NCBI GenBank assembly: GCA_022711435.1
Contig: JAKLFB010000008.1
Span: 1 to 64,000, forward strand
Direction: 5' to 3'
Length of the DNA: 64,000 bases
From: Verrucomicrobiota bacterium
GTDB lineage: Bacteria > Verrucomicrobiota > Verrucomicrobiia > Limisphaerales > UBA1319
The notes beneath the pieces were generated by a model. The model was not told where the DNA came from and ran no database searches. It saw only the letters and a program-made list of their open reading frames with translations. Of this stretch, positions 46,317 through 56,152 are shown piece after piece (the stretch's first letter is position 1; each line of letters opens with the position of its first letter). Both the position numbers and the translations under genes were made by a program.

Positions 46317-48749
46317 ATGAAATCGTGCATCGTTGTGGTCCTCGCGGCATGGAGCCTGGCCGCGGCTGCATGCGCCGCCGGCGCCGCGCTCGTCATCGAG
46401 GATGTTGCCTACGCGCGTGATTCGGAAGCCCAGGCCGCCTGGAAACCGATGGCCGCCACTGCCCCCGTGACGATCGAGGATTTCCCGGACGGCCGGGCGC
46501 TGCGATTGCGCTGTCAGTTCGCCCATGGACGCCCCGAGCGGGCATCGTGGGATCGATCGCTTGCCCTGGACTTGAGCGCCTGCCGGGGCATCGAGTTCGA
46601 GATCCTCTGCCGCAAGGCCGCGCCCGTCTCCTACTTCAGCCTCTACCTGAAGAGCGGCAACGGCTGGTACCACGGCACTTTCTTCCCCGAATCCGACCGC
46701 GACTGGAACGTCGTCACGCTCGATCGGGCCAGCTTCGGGACCGAAGGCCAGCCGGCCGGCTGGGAGCGCATCGACGGGATCCGTCTCAGCGCCTGGCGCG
46801 GGCAGGATCGGGACACCGAATTTTTCCTGCGGGATCTCAAGCCGGTCGGCGTGCTTGGCCAGGACACGTTTGTGGCGATCGTCCGCGGCGAGTCGGTTGC
46901 GGAGGGCCGGCCCTCCGAGGCGCGCACCGTCAGCCAGTCCGCCGAGACCGCTGCGCGGCTGCTCCGGTCGGCCGGGCTGGACAGCGCCGTGCTCAGCGAT
47001 TCCAGCCTCACCGACGCCCAGCTGGCTGCGGCTCGAGTCGTCATCCTCCCCTACAATCCCGAGATTCCGGATCGTGCCGCGGGGCTCCTGAGGCGCTATG
47101 CCAGGCGGGGCGGGCGGCTGGTCGTCTGCTACTCGATGCCGGAGCCGCTCCGGTCCGTTCTGCCCGTCCGGTTCGGGCCGCATGTCCGACAGGCGCGAGA
47201 GGGTGCGTTCGCGGCGATCCGAGCACGGGCGGAGGAATGGGCGGGTGCGCCGCCTTTGACAGGCCAGCGTTCGTGGAATGTTCAGGAAGTGCAGCCGGTG
47301 GCCGGCTCGAGCAGCGTGCTGGCCGATTGGCTCGATGACCGGGGGCAGCCGACCGGTTACGCCGCGGTGGTGGGCTCGACCCAGGCGGTGGTGATGACCC
47401 ACATCCTGCTCCCAGACGATCCGGAGCGAAAGGCCCGCCTCCTGCTGGCCATGGTCGGGCATGTCGATCCGGTTCTCTGGGGCCGGGCCGTCCGTGCGCG
47501 GCTGGACCGCGTCGGGGCCATCGGTCCCGCCAAGAACCTCGATGAAGCCGCCGCCGCCGTAGGGCAGCGAGCGGCTTCCGGCTCGCCGGCGGCCCAGGCG
47601 CTGGCCCGCGCGCAGGCGCATCACCGTCGAGCCATGGCGGCTCTCGATCGCGGGGAGCACCCGGCTGCCATGGACGAGGCCGAGGCGGCTCGGGAGAGCG
47701 TGGTCGAGGCCTGGTGCCGCGCCCAGAGCTCCGAGCCCGGGGAGTTTCGAGCGTTCTGGTGCCACAGCGCATTCGGCGTCGAGGGCATGTCCTGGGACGA
47801 CGCGCTGCGGCGACTGGCCGACAATGGATTCACGGCGATCATTCCGAACATGCTCTGGGGCGGCGTGGCGTATTATGAGAGCGAGGTGCTTCCAGTGGCG
47901 CCGTTGGTCGCCGCGCGCGGCGATCAGATCGCCGCCTGCCTCGAAGCCGCCCGCCGCCATGGCATCCAGGTCCATGTCTGGAAAGTCAACTGGAACCTCG
48001 GCCGCGAGGCGCCTGCGTCGTTTCGGGACGCGATGCTCCGGGCCGGCCGTCTGCAAGCCAGCTTGAGCGGGCAGGAGGAGTCCTGGCTTTGCCCATCCCA
48101 CCCGGAAAACCAGAAGCTCGAGATCGAGTCCATGCTCGAAGTGGCCCGCCAATACCCTGTCGATGGCATTCACTTCGATTACATTCGATATCCCGACAGC
48201 AATCATTGCTTTTGCGACGGCTGCCGCGAGCGCTTTCAGCGGGCAATAGGCAAAGCATTGCTCGAATGGCCGAGCGAGGTGTCCGACGGCGGGTCGCAGC
48301 GGAGCGCATGGCTGGATTGGCGGCGCTCCCATATCACCGCTGTCGTCCGCGCCGTGGCCGAGCGGGCCCGCATTCTTCGGCCGGGCGTCAAGATCTCGGC
48401 CGCCGTTTTCCGGAACTGGCCTTCGGACCGGGACAGCGTGGGGCAGGACTGGAAGCTGTGGTGCGATCGCGGCTGGCTCGATTTTGTATGCCCCATGGAT
48501 TACACATCAAGCCATCGGCAATTCGAGACCATGCTCGCCCGCCAGATCGAATGGGCGGGCCCCGTCCCGTGTTATCCGGGCATTGGCGAGAGCGCATCGA
48601 GCTCGCGTCTGGGCCTGGATGGAGTGATCGAGCAGATCCAGATCGCCCGGCGCTGCTCGACCCGCGGTTTCGTGATCTTCAACTATGGCACATCCGAGGC
48701 GCGCGAGCTGCTGCCGCGGTTGGGCATGGGCATTACCGCCCGCAAGTAA
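46317..48749 (+). CDS. Secreted GHL10-like glycoside hydrolase-family protein
   Basis: An 810-residue exported protein. ATG 46317 has GGAGAGG nine bases upstream and starts a signal peptide (VVVLAAWSLAAAACAAGA). Residues about 30-190 are beta-rich and resemble a carbohydrate-binding-like module; about 190-380 resemble a GATase1/ThuA-like Rossmann segment; from about 477 (FRAFWCHSAFGVEGMSWDDA) the TIM-barrel GHL10/DUF187 type begins, with IPNMLWGGVAYYES and VDGIHFDYIRYPD (conserved acidic region) and VCPMDYTSS. Members are glycoside hydrolase-like, but the substrate is unknown. The 148 bp upstream include a run of nine G (46255-46263) and nothing else recognised. Confidence 0.78.
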   Translation: MKSCIVVVLAAWSLAAAACAAGAALVIEDVAYARDSEAQAAWKPMAATAPVTIEDFPDGRALRLRCQFAHGRPERASWDRSLALDLSACRGIEFEILCRKAAPVSYFSLYLKSGNGWYHGTFFPESDRDWNVVTLDRASFGTEGQPAGWERIDGIRLSAWRGQDRDTEFFLRDLKPVGVLGQDTFVAIVRGESVAEGRPSEARTVSQSAETAARLLRSAGLDSAVLSDSSLTDAQLAAARVVILPYNPEIPDRAAGLLRRYARRGGRLVVCYSMPEPLRSVLPVRFGPHVRQAREGAFAAIRARAEEWAGAPPLTGQRSWNVQEVQPVAGSSSVLADWLDDRGQPTGYAAVVGSTQAVVMTHILLPDDPERKARLLLAMVGHVDPVLWGRAVRARLDRVGAIGPAKNLDEAAAAVGQRAASGSPAAQALARAQAHHRRAMAALDRGEHPAAMDEAEAARESVVEAWCRAQSSEPGEFRAFWCHSAFGVEGMSWDDALRRLADNGFTAIIPNMLWGGVAYYESEVLPVAPLVAARGDQIAACLEAARRHGIQVHVWKVNWNLGREAPASFRDAMLRAGRLQASLSGQEESWLCPSHPENQKLEIESMLEVARQYPVDGIHFDYIRYPDSNHCFCDGCRERFQRAIGKALLEWPSEVSDGGSQRSAWLDWRRSHITAVVRAVAERARILRPGVKISAAVFRNWPSDRDSVGQDWKLWCDRGWLDFVCPMDYTSSHRQFETMLARQIEWAGPVPCYPGIGESASSSRLGLDGVIEQIQIARRCSTRGFVIFNYGTSEARELLPRLGMGITARK

Positions 48750-48811
48750 CAAGATGTAATTGAATGCTCAGGGCGGCGGTCGTGCTCGAGCGCGCGCACC
48801 CGACGGCCTGC

Positions 48812-50296
48812 TCACGGCCTGGGATCTCTCTTGGCGTCGGGATTTCGATTTCTTTTTTTCGCTGCCGGCGCGGCAGAGGCGGGCGAATCGTTCGGCGTCG
48901 GCATGGGGGCTTGAATGGCCTTGCGCCACGCCGTCATCCGGGCATGCAGGTCCCGAGCCCGATCCGGCTGCTCACCGGCCAGATTGCGCCGTTCGCCAAG
49001 ATCGGCGCTCAGCCGATAGAGCTCCAGCCGGCCGTCCTCGAAAAACTCCATCAGCTTCCAGTCGCCCGAACGGATGGCGCCAACGGGCGTGGTGCGCCAT
49101 GTGTTCGCGCCGGCGCCGAGATAGCCGGGGAAATGCCAAAAGAGGTCGGGGCGAGGCGATGCGGGAGGCAGCGATCCGGTCAGGAGCCCGAGGTAGCTGA
49201 TCCCGTCGAGCCGGTGGCCGGCAGGCGGCTTCGCTCCCGCGAGCTCGAGCAGCGTGGGATAGAGATCGACGCTGTTGATGGGGGCCTCGCAGGTTTTGCC
49301 AGGCGCGATGGCACCCGGCCAGCGAAAGAGATAGGGCACGCGGATCCCGCCTTCGTAGAGCGATCCTTTGCCCGAGCGCAGCGGGGCGTTGTCGGTGATG
49401 CTGCCGCCCTGGACGCCCTCGCGCTCGTATCCGCCCACGCCGCCGTTGTCGCTGGTGAACACCAGCAGGGTGCGAGGGGACAATCCGAGCTCATCGAGCA
49501 GGGCCATCATCCGGCCGACGCTCTCGTCGACGCTGGCGATCATCGCGGCATAGACGGGGCTGTGGTGGCCGCCGGAGGCCGGCTTCGGCCGGAACTTCCC
49601 GATCAGCGGTTCCTTGGCCTGATGGGGCGAATGGACGGCGAAGTGGTGCAGGCAAAGAAAGAACGGGCCGTCCTGGTGCCGCCGGATGAATCCCTCCGCC
49701 TTTTGGGTCAGGAAGTCCGCCAGATACGTGCCGGGCGCGACCTCGGCTTGCGGATTGGTCTTGAAGTCGAAATGCTGGCCCATCGAGACGACGGCTTCGT
49801 CGAATCCCTGCTGGAGCGGGTGGTGTTCAGGGTCATCGCCGAGGTGCCACTTGCCGAAGAGAGCCGTCGCATAACCGGCCTGGCGCAGCGCCTCGGCGAC
49901 AGTGACTGTCTCGGGAGGGAGCTTGGTGACATTGTCCACGGGGCGCAGCGGGCGCGACTGCCAGTTGAAACGCTCGATGCCGCCGACGGTGTAAACGCCG
50001 GTCCGCGGCCCATATTGGCCGCTCATGAGCGCTGCGCGGGTTGGCTGGCAGTTGGGGCCGCAGGTGTAGCCGCTGGTGAACCGCATTCCTTGAGCGGCCA
50101 GCCGGTCGATATGCGGCGTTTCGTAATACCGGCTGCCGTAGCAGGCGACGTCGGTCCACCCCAGGTCATCGGCCAGGACGAAGACGATGTTGGGCGGGCG
50201 CGCGGCCTCGAGCAGGGCGGGAGCCGTCGGGCCAGGCAGCGCCGCAAGGGCGGCGGCAACCAGCACGGCACGCAAAGGGCGATTCGATCGATTCAT
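48812..50296 (-). CDS. Secreted sulfatase
   Basis: A 494-residue arylsulfatase-type enzyme exported by a Sec signal (LRAVLVAAALAALPGPTA). The formylglycine site CQPTR is Cys83-Arg87, and the metal-binding Asp43/Asp44 in LADDLGW and the SDNGG block around 300 are intact. It removes sulfate esters, probably from polysaccharides; the cysteine requires conversion to formylglycine by a maturation enzyme not seen here. Its ATG (50296) overlaps the preceding stop by ATGA, so it is coupled to the sulfatase-esterase fusion. The C-terminal 30 residues are Lys/Arg/Pro-rich and look disordered. Convergent with the GHL10-like gene. Confidence 0.93.
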   Translation of the reverse strand: MNRSNRPLRAVLVAAALAALPGPTAPALLEAARPPNIVFVLADDLGWTDVACYGSRYYETPHIDRLAAQGMRFTSGYTCGPNCQPTRAALMSGQYGPRTGVYTVGGIERFNWQSRPLRPVDNVTKLPPETVTVAEALRQAGYATALFGKWHLGDDPEHHPLQQGFDEAVVSMGQHFDFKTNPQAEVAPGTYLADFLTQKAEGFIRRHQDGPFFLCLHHFAVHSPHQAKEPLIGKFRPKPASGGHHSPVYAAMIASVDESVGRMMALLDELGLSPRTLLVFTSDNGGVGGYEREGVQGGSITDNAPLRSGKGSLYEGGIRVPYLFRWPGAIAPGKTCEAPINSVDLYPTLLELAGAKPPAGHRLDGISYLGLLTGSLPPASPRPDLFWHFPGYLGAGANTWRTTPVGAIRSGDWKLMEFFEDGRLELYRLSADLGERRNLAGEQPDRARDLHARMTAWRKAIQAPMPTPNDSPASAAPAAKKRNRNPDAKRDPRP

Positions 50297-53142
50297 GGTC
50301 GGCCGGTGGTGGAGGTGGGAGAGGCAGCCGGAGGCCGCAGCCAGCCGAGCGAGACGAGAAACGCGTCGGCGTCGGCCAGCGTCTCCCGATAATATCGGTT
50401 GTCGCCGCGGCCGTAGTTGAAAAAGCCGTGAGCCTGCCCTTCGTAAAACCGCGTCTCGCAGCGGACGCCCGCCTTTTGCATGGCCTGCTGGAAACGCCGG
50501 ATGGTATCGACCGGGATCAGGCGGTCCTCGGTGCCCAGGAACACGACGGCGGGCGGGTCGTCGATCGAAATGTTGTGAGCGGGTGAAAGCTGGCGGTAAA
50601 GACCGCCCACGCGATCGGCGCCCCAGCCGCCCGGACCGTTGTCGAGGACCGGATTGAAGAGCAGCATCGCATTGGCCTTGGGGGAGACATTCCGGTCGTC
50701 CTGCGGATCGTCCAGGCCATCGACCATGCCGACAAAGGCTGCCAGATGCCCGCCCGCCGAACCGCCCGCCGCCGCAATCCGATTCGGATCCAGACCCCAA
50801 TCCGACGCGTGCGCGCGCACCCAGCGCATGGCCGACTTGGCGTCCTGAGCGCAGATCGTGGGCGGCTCCCCCCGCCCCGCCAGCAGGCGGTACTCGACTT
50901 GAACGCACACCATCCCCCGGCGGGCAAAATGCCGCGCTTGCTCGTTGAACTGAGAGGGTCTCCCGCCCACCCAGCCGCCCCCGTGGAAGAACACGATCCC
51001 GGGCCGGGGCTGGCCCAACCGGAGGCCCGCCGGCTCGAGCACGAACAGCCGCAGCTGGCGCGAATCGGTCTGCTTGTAGACAAAGGGCGCCCCATCCGGC
51101 GGTCCCGCTGTCGCAGAGGCAGCCGGCTCGGAAGGGGCTGCGGCGCCCTGGGCCGCCGCAGGCTTGGCGCCCGCGGTCCTGGCGGCCGCCAGCCGAGCCT
51201 GCGACCGCTTGGATGCGGCAGGCTGGACGGCTGGCGCCGCTCGAATCGAAGAGGAGGCGGGAGCCGGGTTGGTGGCGCCGACCAGGTTTTTCACGAGGCG
51301 ATCGACATACCCGTTGGCTCGAGCCGGTGCTTGGGGATCCTTGACGGGCATTGTGCGCACCAGCTCCCGGAGCGAGCTGGCTTTGCTGCCGAGGGCGTCG
51401 ATGGCGTTCAGCGCCAGCATCGACACGTAGGCGCCATTGCGATCCGCAGGCGCCAGCTCCTTGAGCGCGGCCAGCGCCGGTTCGAGATCGGCGGGCGGGC
51501 CGTATTGGCCCAGCGACTGGGCGGCGGCGATCCGAACCGCCGGGGACGAGTCGCGCAGGGCCCCACGAAGCTTTGGCACGGCGCCGGCCACAGCCTCGCG
51601 GCCGCGCATCTGGAAGCCCAGGACCGCCCAGTAGCGGACGGCGGGATCGGCATCCCCCAGCCCCTGCTCGAGCTTGGGCATGGCCTCGGGCCGGAGCCGA
51701 GAGGCGGCCTCGGCCATCTCGAGGATCCGTTCGAGCGGGTACCGACGGGGATCGTGGCCCATCTCGTAGATGGTCGTTCCCTGGGCGCGGCGGTGCATTT
51801 CGGCTTCGGCAAGGAATCCGACATCCCGGATCCGGAGGAGGTGATCGCGCTGGGCCTGGCGGAGCTCCTCGAGCTTGGATTGGTGCGCGGAAGACCCGGC
51901 CAGGTTCCTGACCTCATCCCGATCGCTATCGAGGTCGTAGAGTTCCTCCGGCGGCTTGGGTTCCCAGAAGAAGGTCTGCGGAGGCGCCAGCTTGCCCTCG
52001 TCGTAAAGCTGTTTCCAGATCCGCGTCGTGGGGGTCTGGAACATGTAATCCAGATACTGGCCGTAAATCAGATGCGGAAGATAGTTGCGGATGTAGACAA
52101 ACCGGCCGTCGGTGACGGAGCGCACCAGGTCGTATCGCTCGTCCATGCGCCCGCGGAAGCCGTGCAGGTAGCGGGGCGGCGGGGTTTGATGGGGTCCCAT
52201 GAAGGCATGGCCTTGCATCCACTCGGGAGGCGCCGCTCCAGCCAGGCTCAGAAGCGTGGGGGCTAGATCGATGAACCCCACCAGGCGGTCGGACCAGCCC
52301 CCGGCCTGGTACTCCTTCGGGGCGAGGTCTCGATGCTTGTCGGGGACGAACACGATGAGCGGGACATGCAGCCCGGAGTTGTAGGGCCACCGTTTGCTCC
52401 GGGGCATTCCGGAGCCGTGGTCGCCGTAAAAGAAGACGATCGTGTCCGAGGCCAGGCCGGCGTTCTCGATCTCCTGGAGCAGGCGGCCGGCCTGGGCGTC
52501 CATGGCGGTGACGTTGTCGTAGTATTGGGCCCAGTCATGCCGGACCTCGGGCGTGTCGGGGTGGTAGGCCGGCACGCGCGCGCCGGCGGGATCGTGCTGA
52601 AGGACATGGGGCCGTCGGCGGATTTGGCTTTCGTGGGTGCCGGTGAAATTGAACACGGCAAAGAACGGCTGGCCAGCCTGCCGGTTCCGGTAATGCGCTT
52701 GGGCCGACGAATCGTCCCACACCTTGCCCGGCTTGGTGAGATTGTAATCCTCCTTGCTATTGTTGCTGCAGTAATAGCCGCGCTCGCGCAGAAGCTGTGG
52801 ATACATCTTCATGAAGGCGGGCATCGCGGTTTCGCTGCGCATGTGCTGGCTGCCGGTGCTGGTCGGATAGACGCCCGAGATGATCGTGGTGCGGGCGGGG
52901 GCGCACACGGGCGCTGTCGACCAGGCGCGCCGATAGCGCAGGCCGCGCGCCGCCAGCCCGTCCAGGTTTGGCGTTCGGGCATAGGCGTCCCCGTAGCAGC
53001 CCAGCTGAGGCCCCGTGTCCTCGCAGGTGATCCACAGGATATTGGGCGAGCCGGCATGGGCAGCGGCAAGGGCGGCCCCGAGCGCGGCCAGGAGCAGCGC
53101 GCTTCGAGCCCGGCTCCAGCGGGCGGTTGGAGAGATATTCAT
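50293..53142 (-). CDS. Sulfatase fused to HEAT repeats and a carbohydrate esterase
   Basis: A 949-residue secreted three-part protein. A signal peptide (ARSALLLAALGAALAAAHA) precedes a sulfatase domain at about 32-500. It has Cys80 in CAPAR (the usual S/T at position 4 is Ala, as in a recognised sulfatase variant), EDTGPQ metal residues and GDHGSG at about 260. HEAT-like helices follow at about 520-640, then an Ala/Pro linker of about 50 residues, and then an alpha/beta esterase at about 690-949 with HGGGW, Ser in GGSAGGH, LGTEDRLIP and AHGFF. The esterase resembles acetyl/feruloyl-type enzymes. The arrangement suggests concerted removal of sulfate and acyl groups. No frame break is visible. 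Confidence 0.9.
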   Translation of the reverse strand: MNISPTARWSRARSALLLAALGAALAAAHAGSPNILWITCEDTGPQLGCYGDAYARTPNLDGLAARGLRYRRAWSTAPVCAPARTTIISGVYPTSTGSQHMRSETAMPAFMKMYPQLLRERGYYCSNNSKEDYNLTKPGKVWDDSSAQAHYRNRQAGQPFFAVFNFTGTHESQIRRRPHVLQHDPAGARVPAYHPDTPEVRHDWAQYYDNVTAMDAQAGRLLQEIENAGLASDTIVFFYGDHGSGMPRSKRWPYNSGLHVPLIVFVPDKHRDLAPKEYQAGGWSDRLVGFIDLAPTLLSLAGAAPPEWMQGHAFMGPHQTPPPRYLHGFRGRMDERYDLVRSVTDGRFVYIRNYLPHLIYGQYLDYMFQTPTTRIWKQLYDEGKLAPPQTFFWEPKPPEELYDLDSDRDEVRNLAGSSAHQSKLEELRQAQRDHLLRIRDVGFLAEAEMHRRAQGTTIYEMGHDPRRYPLERILEMAEAASRLRPEAMPKLEQGLGDADPAVRYWAVLGFQMRGREAVAGAVPKLRGALRDSSPAVRIAAAQSLGQYGPPADLEPALAALKELAPADRNGAYVSMLALNAIDALGSKASSLRELVRTMPVKDPQAPARANGYVDRLVKNLVGATNPAPASSSIRAAPAVQPAASKRSQARLAAARTAGAKPAAAQGAAAPSEPAASATAGPPDGAPFVYKQTDSRQLRLFVLEPAGLRLGQPRPGIVFFHGGGWVGGRPSQFNEQARHFARRGMVCVQVEYRLLAGRGEPPTICAQDAKSAMRWVRAHASDWGLDPNRIAAAGGSAGGHLAAFVGMVDGLDDPQDDRNVSPKANAMLLFNPVLDNGPGGWGADRVGGLYRQLSPAHNISIDDPPAVVFLGTEDRLIPVDTIRRFQQAMQKAGVRCETRFYEGQAHGFFNYGRGDNRYYRETLADADAFLVSLGWLRPPAASPTSTTGRP

Positions 53143-53265
53143 GGGGGGGCGTTCAAGCCATGTTGTCTGGATTTCGGATTTCGAGCACAGGATAGCGGCG
53201 GGGCGGAAAGGCCGGCAACCTCGAACTTGAAGCGCATGACCTTTGCGCCGTCGCGGCATAGGGTC

Positions 53266-55824
53266 TCATAGGCCGAGCCAGGCCAGGTCGAATCGGGCGA
53301 AGACGATTCTCTCGTAGGGGGATTTCTCGCCAGTCTCGAACAGGAGGCCGATCGTTTTGTCCGGCAGCGCCGCTAGGCAGGAATAGGCGCTGGGCTTATC
53401 GGTGACCCGGCGCGCCACCGGCCATGTCTGGCCATCATCTTGGCTGGCGCGCACGGTCATGCGCTCGCGCTTCTCGCTGGCTGGATTGGCGAACAGGATG
53501 ATCCCGGGCCGATCGGCGGCCGGCCATGAATAGCGGCGGATGGTAGCCTGGCAGACGGGTTCGATGAGATCCGGCGCATGGACCTGGCCGGACCAGGTCA
53601 GGCCACCGTCGTCGCTCAGCGCGGTCTGCCGGGTCCGCTGCAATCGGTCGTAGTTGCGCATGTTGAGCCGGAGCCGGCCATCGGCCAGCTCGACCACCTC
53701 GCATTCGTTGACTTGGGGCAGGGGCGTCCGGCCGCCCAGCCGCCAGGTGCGGCCATGATCATCCGAGTAGAGGACGTGCGAATAGTGTCCGCGGGTGCCG
53801 GCCTCGATATGGTCGCAGGGAATGACCAGCCGGCCGGCCAACGGGCCGCGTTCGATCTGGATGCCGGCCCCGGGCCCGGTCGCATACCAGGTCCAGTCCG
53901 ACCGTTTGACGTCGGCCGTGATTTCGCGCGGCGGCGCCCAGGTCCGGCCGTCGTCCGCGGACCGGGTGGCCCAGACCCGGCGCGAGTCCCTGCTGGTCTG
54001 GTCGATGATGCGCGGCTCGGTATCCTCCCCGCGATTCCATGTCATCAGCAGCTCGATCGCGCCGGTCTGGCGATCGAAGACAGGGCACGGATTGCCGCAC
54101 GTGTTGGATCCGTCGTCCCAGATCGTCTGCACGGGCTCCCAGGTCCGCCCCTGATCGAGGCTGCGACGCAGAAGCAGATCGATGTTGCCCGCGTCGCCGC
54201 GTCCGGACTTGCGGCCCTCGGCGAAGGCCAGCAGCGTCCCGGCCGGCGTCGCCAGAAGGGATGGGATCCGATACGTGTGGTAGCCGCCCTGGCCCGACAC
54301 GAAGGCGTCCGTTTCTGCATATCGTCCGGCCGATCCCGCTCCGCGATCAAGGGTTGCCGAAGGGCCCGCGCTGCGCCGGGACTGGACATGACGGAGGATG
54401 GCATCGCGCATGGCCTGGGCGGCTTTGGACGAGACCGCGTGGGTGCTGGGCGGATCGTTGAAGATCTCGCGGGGGCCGCCCAGCGCATTGTAGGCCGCGT
54501 AGACGCTCGTGGGCGGGCAGGTGGTGTCGATGAACCCCACCGTCAGGATGCCCGCCGCCCGCGTCCGCGTGGCGAAGTTCATCGCGTCGTAGTAGCGAGC
54601 GGCCTCGAGGATCGCCGCGTCGGGCCGGCCATCCGGACCCGCAGGCACCATCTTGGGCCAGCCGCTGACCCGGCCGGCAGCTCCTCCGCTGTGATCGCAC
54701 ATGGCCGGCACCCCGGCGGCGAAAAATGTCACGCGCGGATCCAATCCGGCGGCAACGATCGATTGTGCGCCGCCCTGGCTGCTGCCGTGAACGGCCACGG
54801 TGCGGCCATCCCATTCCGACTGGGCGGTCAGACAGTCCAGCGCACGGACCAGCCGGAGAAACATGCCGCGGAAATAGACCGTCTCGCGGGACTCGCGTCC
54901 CCGCCAGCGATAATCCGCCAGGGCGCTCTTGGCGAGGTCGGCGTAATACTCGACGGGCTTGCCGTTGGGGATGCCGTGCGCGTTGATGTCCAGCGCAAGA
55001 AACCCCTGCTCCGCCCAGCCGGCCGCCCCGGCGAGGCTGGCGCTCCGCACGCCCGCCCCGTGGACGGTGAGCATGATCGGCAGACTCCGCGGTCGGGCGT
55101 CAGCCGGCCGCGACAGGTAGCCCGACACTGGCGCGCCAACGCAGTCGGCTTGCAGATCCCAGCAATCGATTCCCGGACGCGGCGACGGCACGGGCGTGAG
55201 CCGGGGGCGGATCGGCACGGCGGCCAGCTGGCGTTTCTGCCCGGCCCAGAAGGCGTCGAAATCGTCGGGCACGGGCAGGCTGGGGCGGATTTCGAGCGGG
55301 CTGACCGCCGCTCCGCCGACAGCCGCCAGGGTCCGGCCGGCCGGGGTGTCCCAGGTCGCGCGGCACTGGAGGAAGCCCGGTTCATCGAGCCGGCCGGTCA
55401 CGGTCCCATAACCGTGCGCCAAGCCCAGAGCGCCCTCGGTGATGGGCGGCACGCCGTCCTTCGAGATCGCCCATTTCACCTCGGCTTCATCGACTGGCTT
55501 CTGACCGTGCACCAACCGCACCTCGAAGACGACCGGATCGCCCTTCCGGTAGATCGCATCGGCGCGCTCGGTGCGGACAGTCAGGGCATAGTTGGTGGAT
55601 GGGCTCGGCGCCTGCGCGCGCGCCGACGGAAGGGCCGGCATCGGCCCGCTGGCCAGTCCCCATCCAATCGATGCGGCGGCCAATAGCGCCGACGTCCTCG
55701 CGAACGAGCATCGAGACAGTGAACCGTGCCCGCCGACGCCAGGAGACGGCTGCCCATGGCTGCTCCCCGTCCGCTTCGCGACCGCGGCGGCTGGCGTGAG
55801 ATGGCTTAATGAGATTCGGTGCAT
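53266..55824 (-). CDS. Acetylesterase (AXE1-like)-sialidase fusion
   Basis: An 852-residue exported protein. A long leader with hydrophobic FARTSALLAAASIGWGLASG precedes beta-rich residues (about 80-170), then an AXE1-like alpha/beta esterase from about 190 (VPDDFDAFWAGQKRQL), with the nucleophile in HGSSQGG at about 350 and a likely His in STHAV. From about 500 a sialidase (GH33-type) begins with TYRIPSLLATPAGTLLAFAE and shows five Asp-box-like repeats (SLDQGRTW, SADDGRTW, SDDHGRTW, SDDGGLTW, SQDDGQTW). De-O-acetylation followed by release of the sugar would be a logical pairing. ATG 55824 lies 56 bp from palindromic element copy 3, which may carry or disturb its promoter. Confidence 0.87.
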   Translation of the reverse strand: MHRISLSHLTPAAAVAKRTGSSHGQPSPGVGGHGSLSRCSFARTSALLAAASIGWGLASGPMPALPSARAQAPSPSTNYALTVRTERADAIYRKGDPVVFEVRLVHGQKPVDEAEVKWAISKDGVPPITEGALGLAHGYGTVTGRLDEPGFLQCRATWDTPAGRTLAAVGGAAVSPLEIRPSLPVPDDFDAFWAGQKRQLAAVPIRPRLTPVPSPRPGIDCWDLQADCVGAPVSGYLSRPADARPRSLPIMLTVHGAGVRSASLAGAAGWAEQGFLALDINAHGIPNGKPVEYYADLAKSALADYRWRGRESRETVYFRGMFLRLVRALDCLTAQSEWDGRTVAVHGSSQGGAQSIVAAGLDPRVTFFAAGVPAMCDHSGGAAGRVSGWPKMVPAGPDGRPDAAILEAARYYDAMNFATRTRAAGILTVGFIDTTCPPTSVYAAYNALGGPREIFNDPPSTHAVSSKAAQAMRDAILRHVQSRRSAGPSATLDRGAGSAGRYAETDAFVSGQGGYHTYRIPSLLATPAGTLLAFAEGRKSGRGDAGNIDLLLRRSLDQGRTWEPVQTIWDDGSNTCGNPCPVFDRQTGAIELLMTWNRGEDTEPRIIDQTSRDSRRVWATRSADDGRTWAPPREITADVKRSDWTWYATGPGAGIQIERGPLAGRLVIPCDHIEAGTRGHYSHVLYSDDHGRTWRLGGRTPLPQVNECEVVELADGRLRLNMRNYDRLQRTRQTALSDDGGLTWSGQVHAPDLIEPVCQATIRRYSWPAADRPGIILFANPASEKRERMTVRASQDDGQTWPVARRVTDKPSAYSCLAALPDKTIGLLFETGEKSPYERIVFARFDLAWLGL

Positions 55825-55880
55825 GGCTTCATTGGATGCCAGACCAGGCCAATCGGCAAGCCGAAAGGCGGCCGCGCCAA

Positions 55881-56152
55881 GGGTCTGTGCAAAAATTACT
55901 TCCGATTTTGGCGGGAGCGCCGCCGGGCCAGATGCGAGGCGCAAGGGAGGGAGTGTATCCCCTGCGATACTCGACCGACCGAGCAACGAAGCAGATGGCC
56001 CGACGCCGCCCCGCCCCTGCGGGCTGGGGGTCTTGGGCGCGCTGGCTGTGTTGCTCCTCGCTCACAGACCGCGCGGGTATGCTCACTCGTCGCGCCTTGC
56101 CAGCCCACCCAATCCCCTCCAGCAAAATCGGAATTAATTTTTGCACAGACCC
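55881..56152 (-). repeat. Palindromic TIR element, copy 3 (MITE-like, 272 bp)
   Basis: Same length and about 97% identical to copy 1, in opposite orientation. The 30-bp ends are GGGTCTGTGCAAAAATTA-type (55881-55910 and 56123-56152). Flanks are CAA (55878-55880) and TAA (56153-56155), the same YAA pattern as for the other copies. It lies between two same-strand genes, in the region upstream of the esterase-sialidase ATG (55824) and downstream of the thioesterase stop (56273). The remaining 117 bp (56156-56272) contain nothing recognised. Confidence 0.85.
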
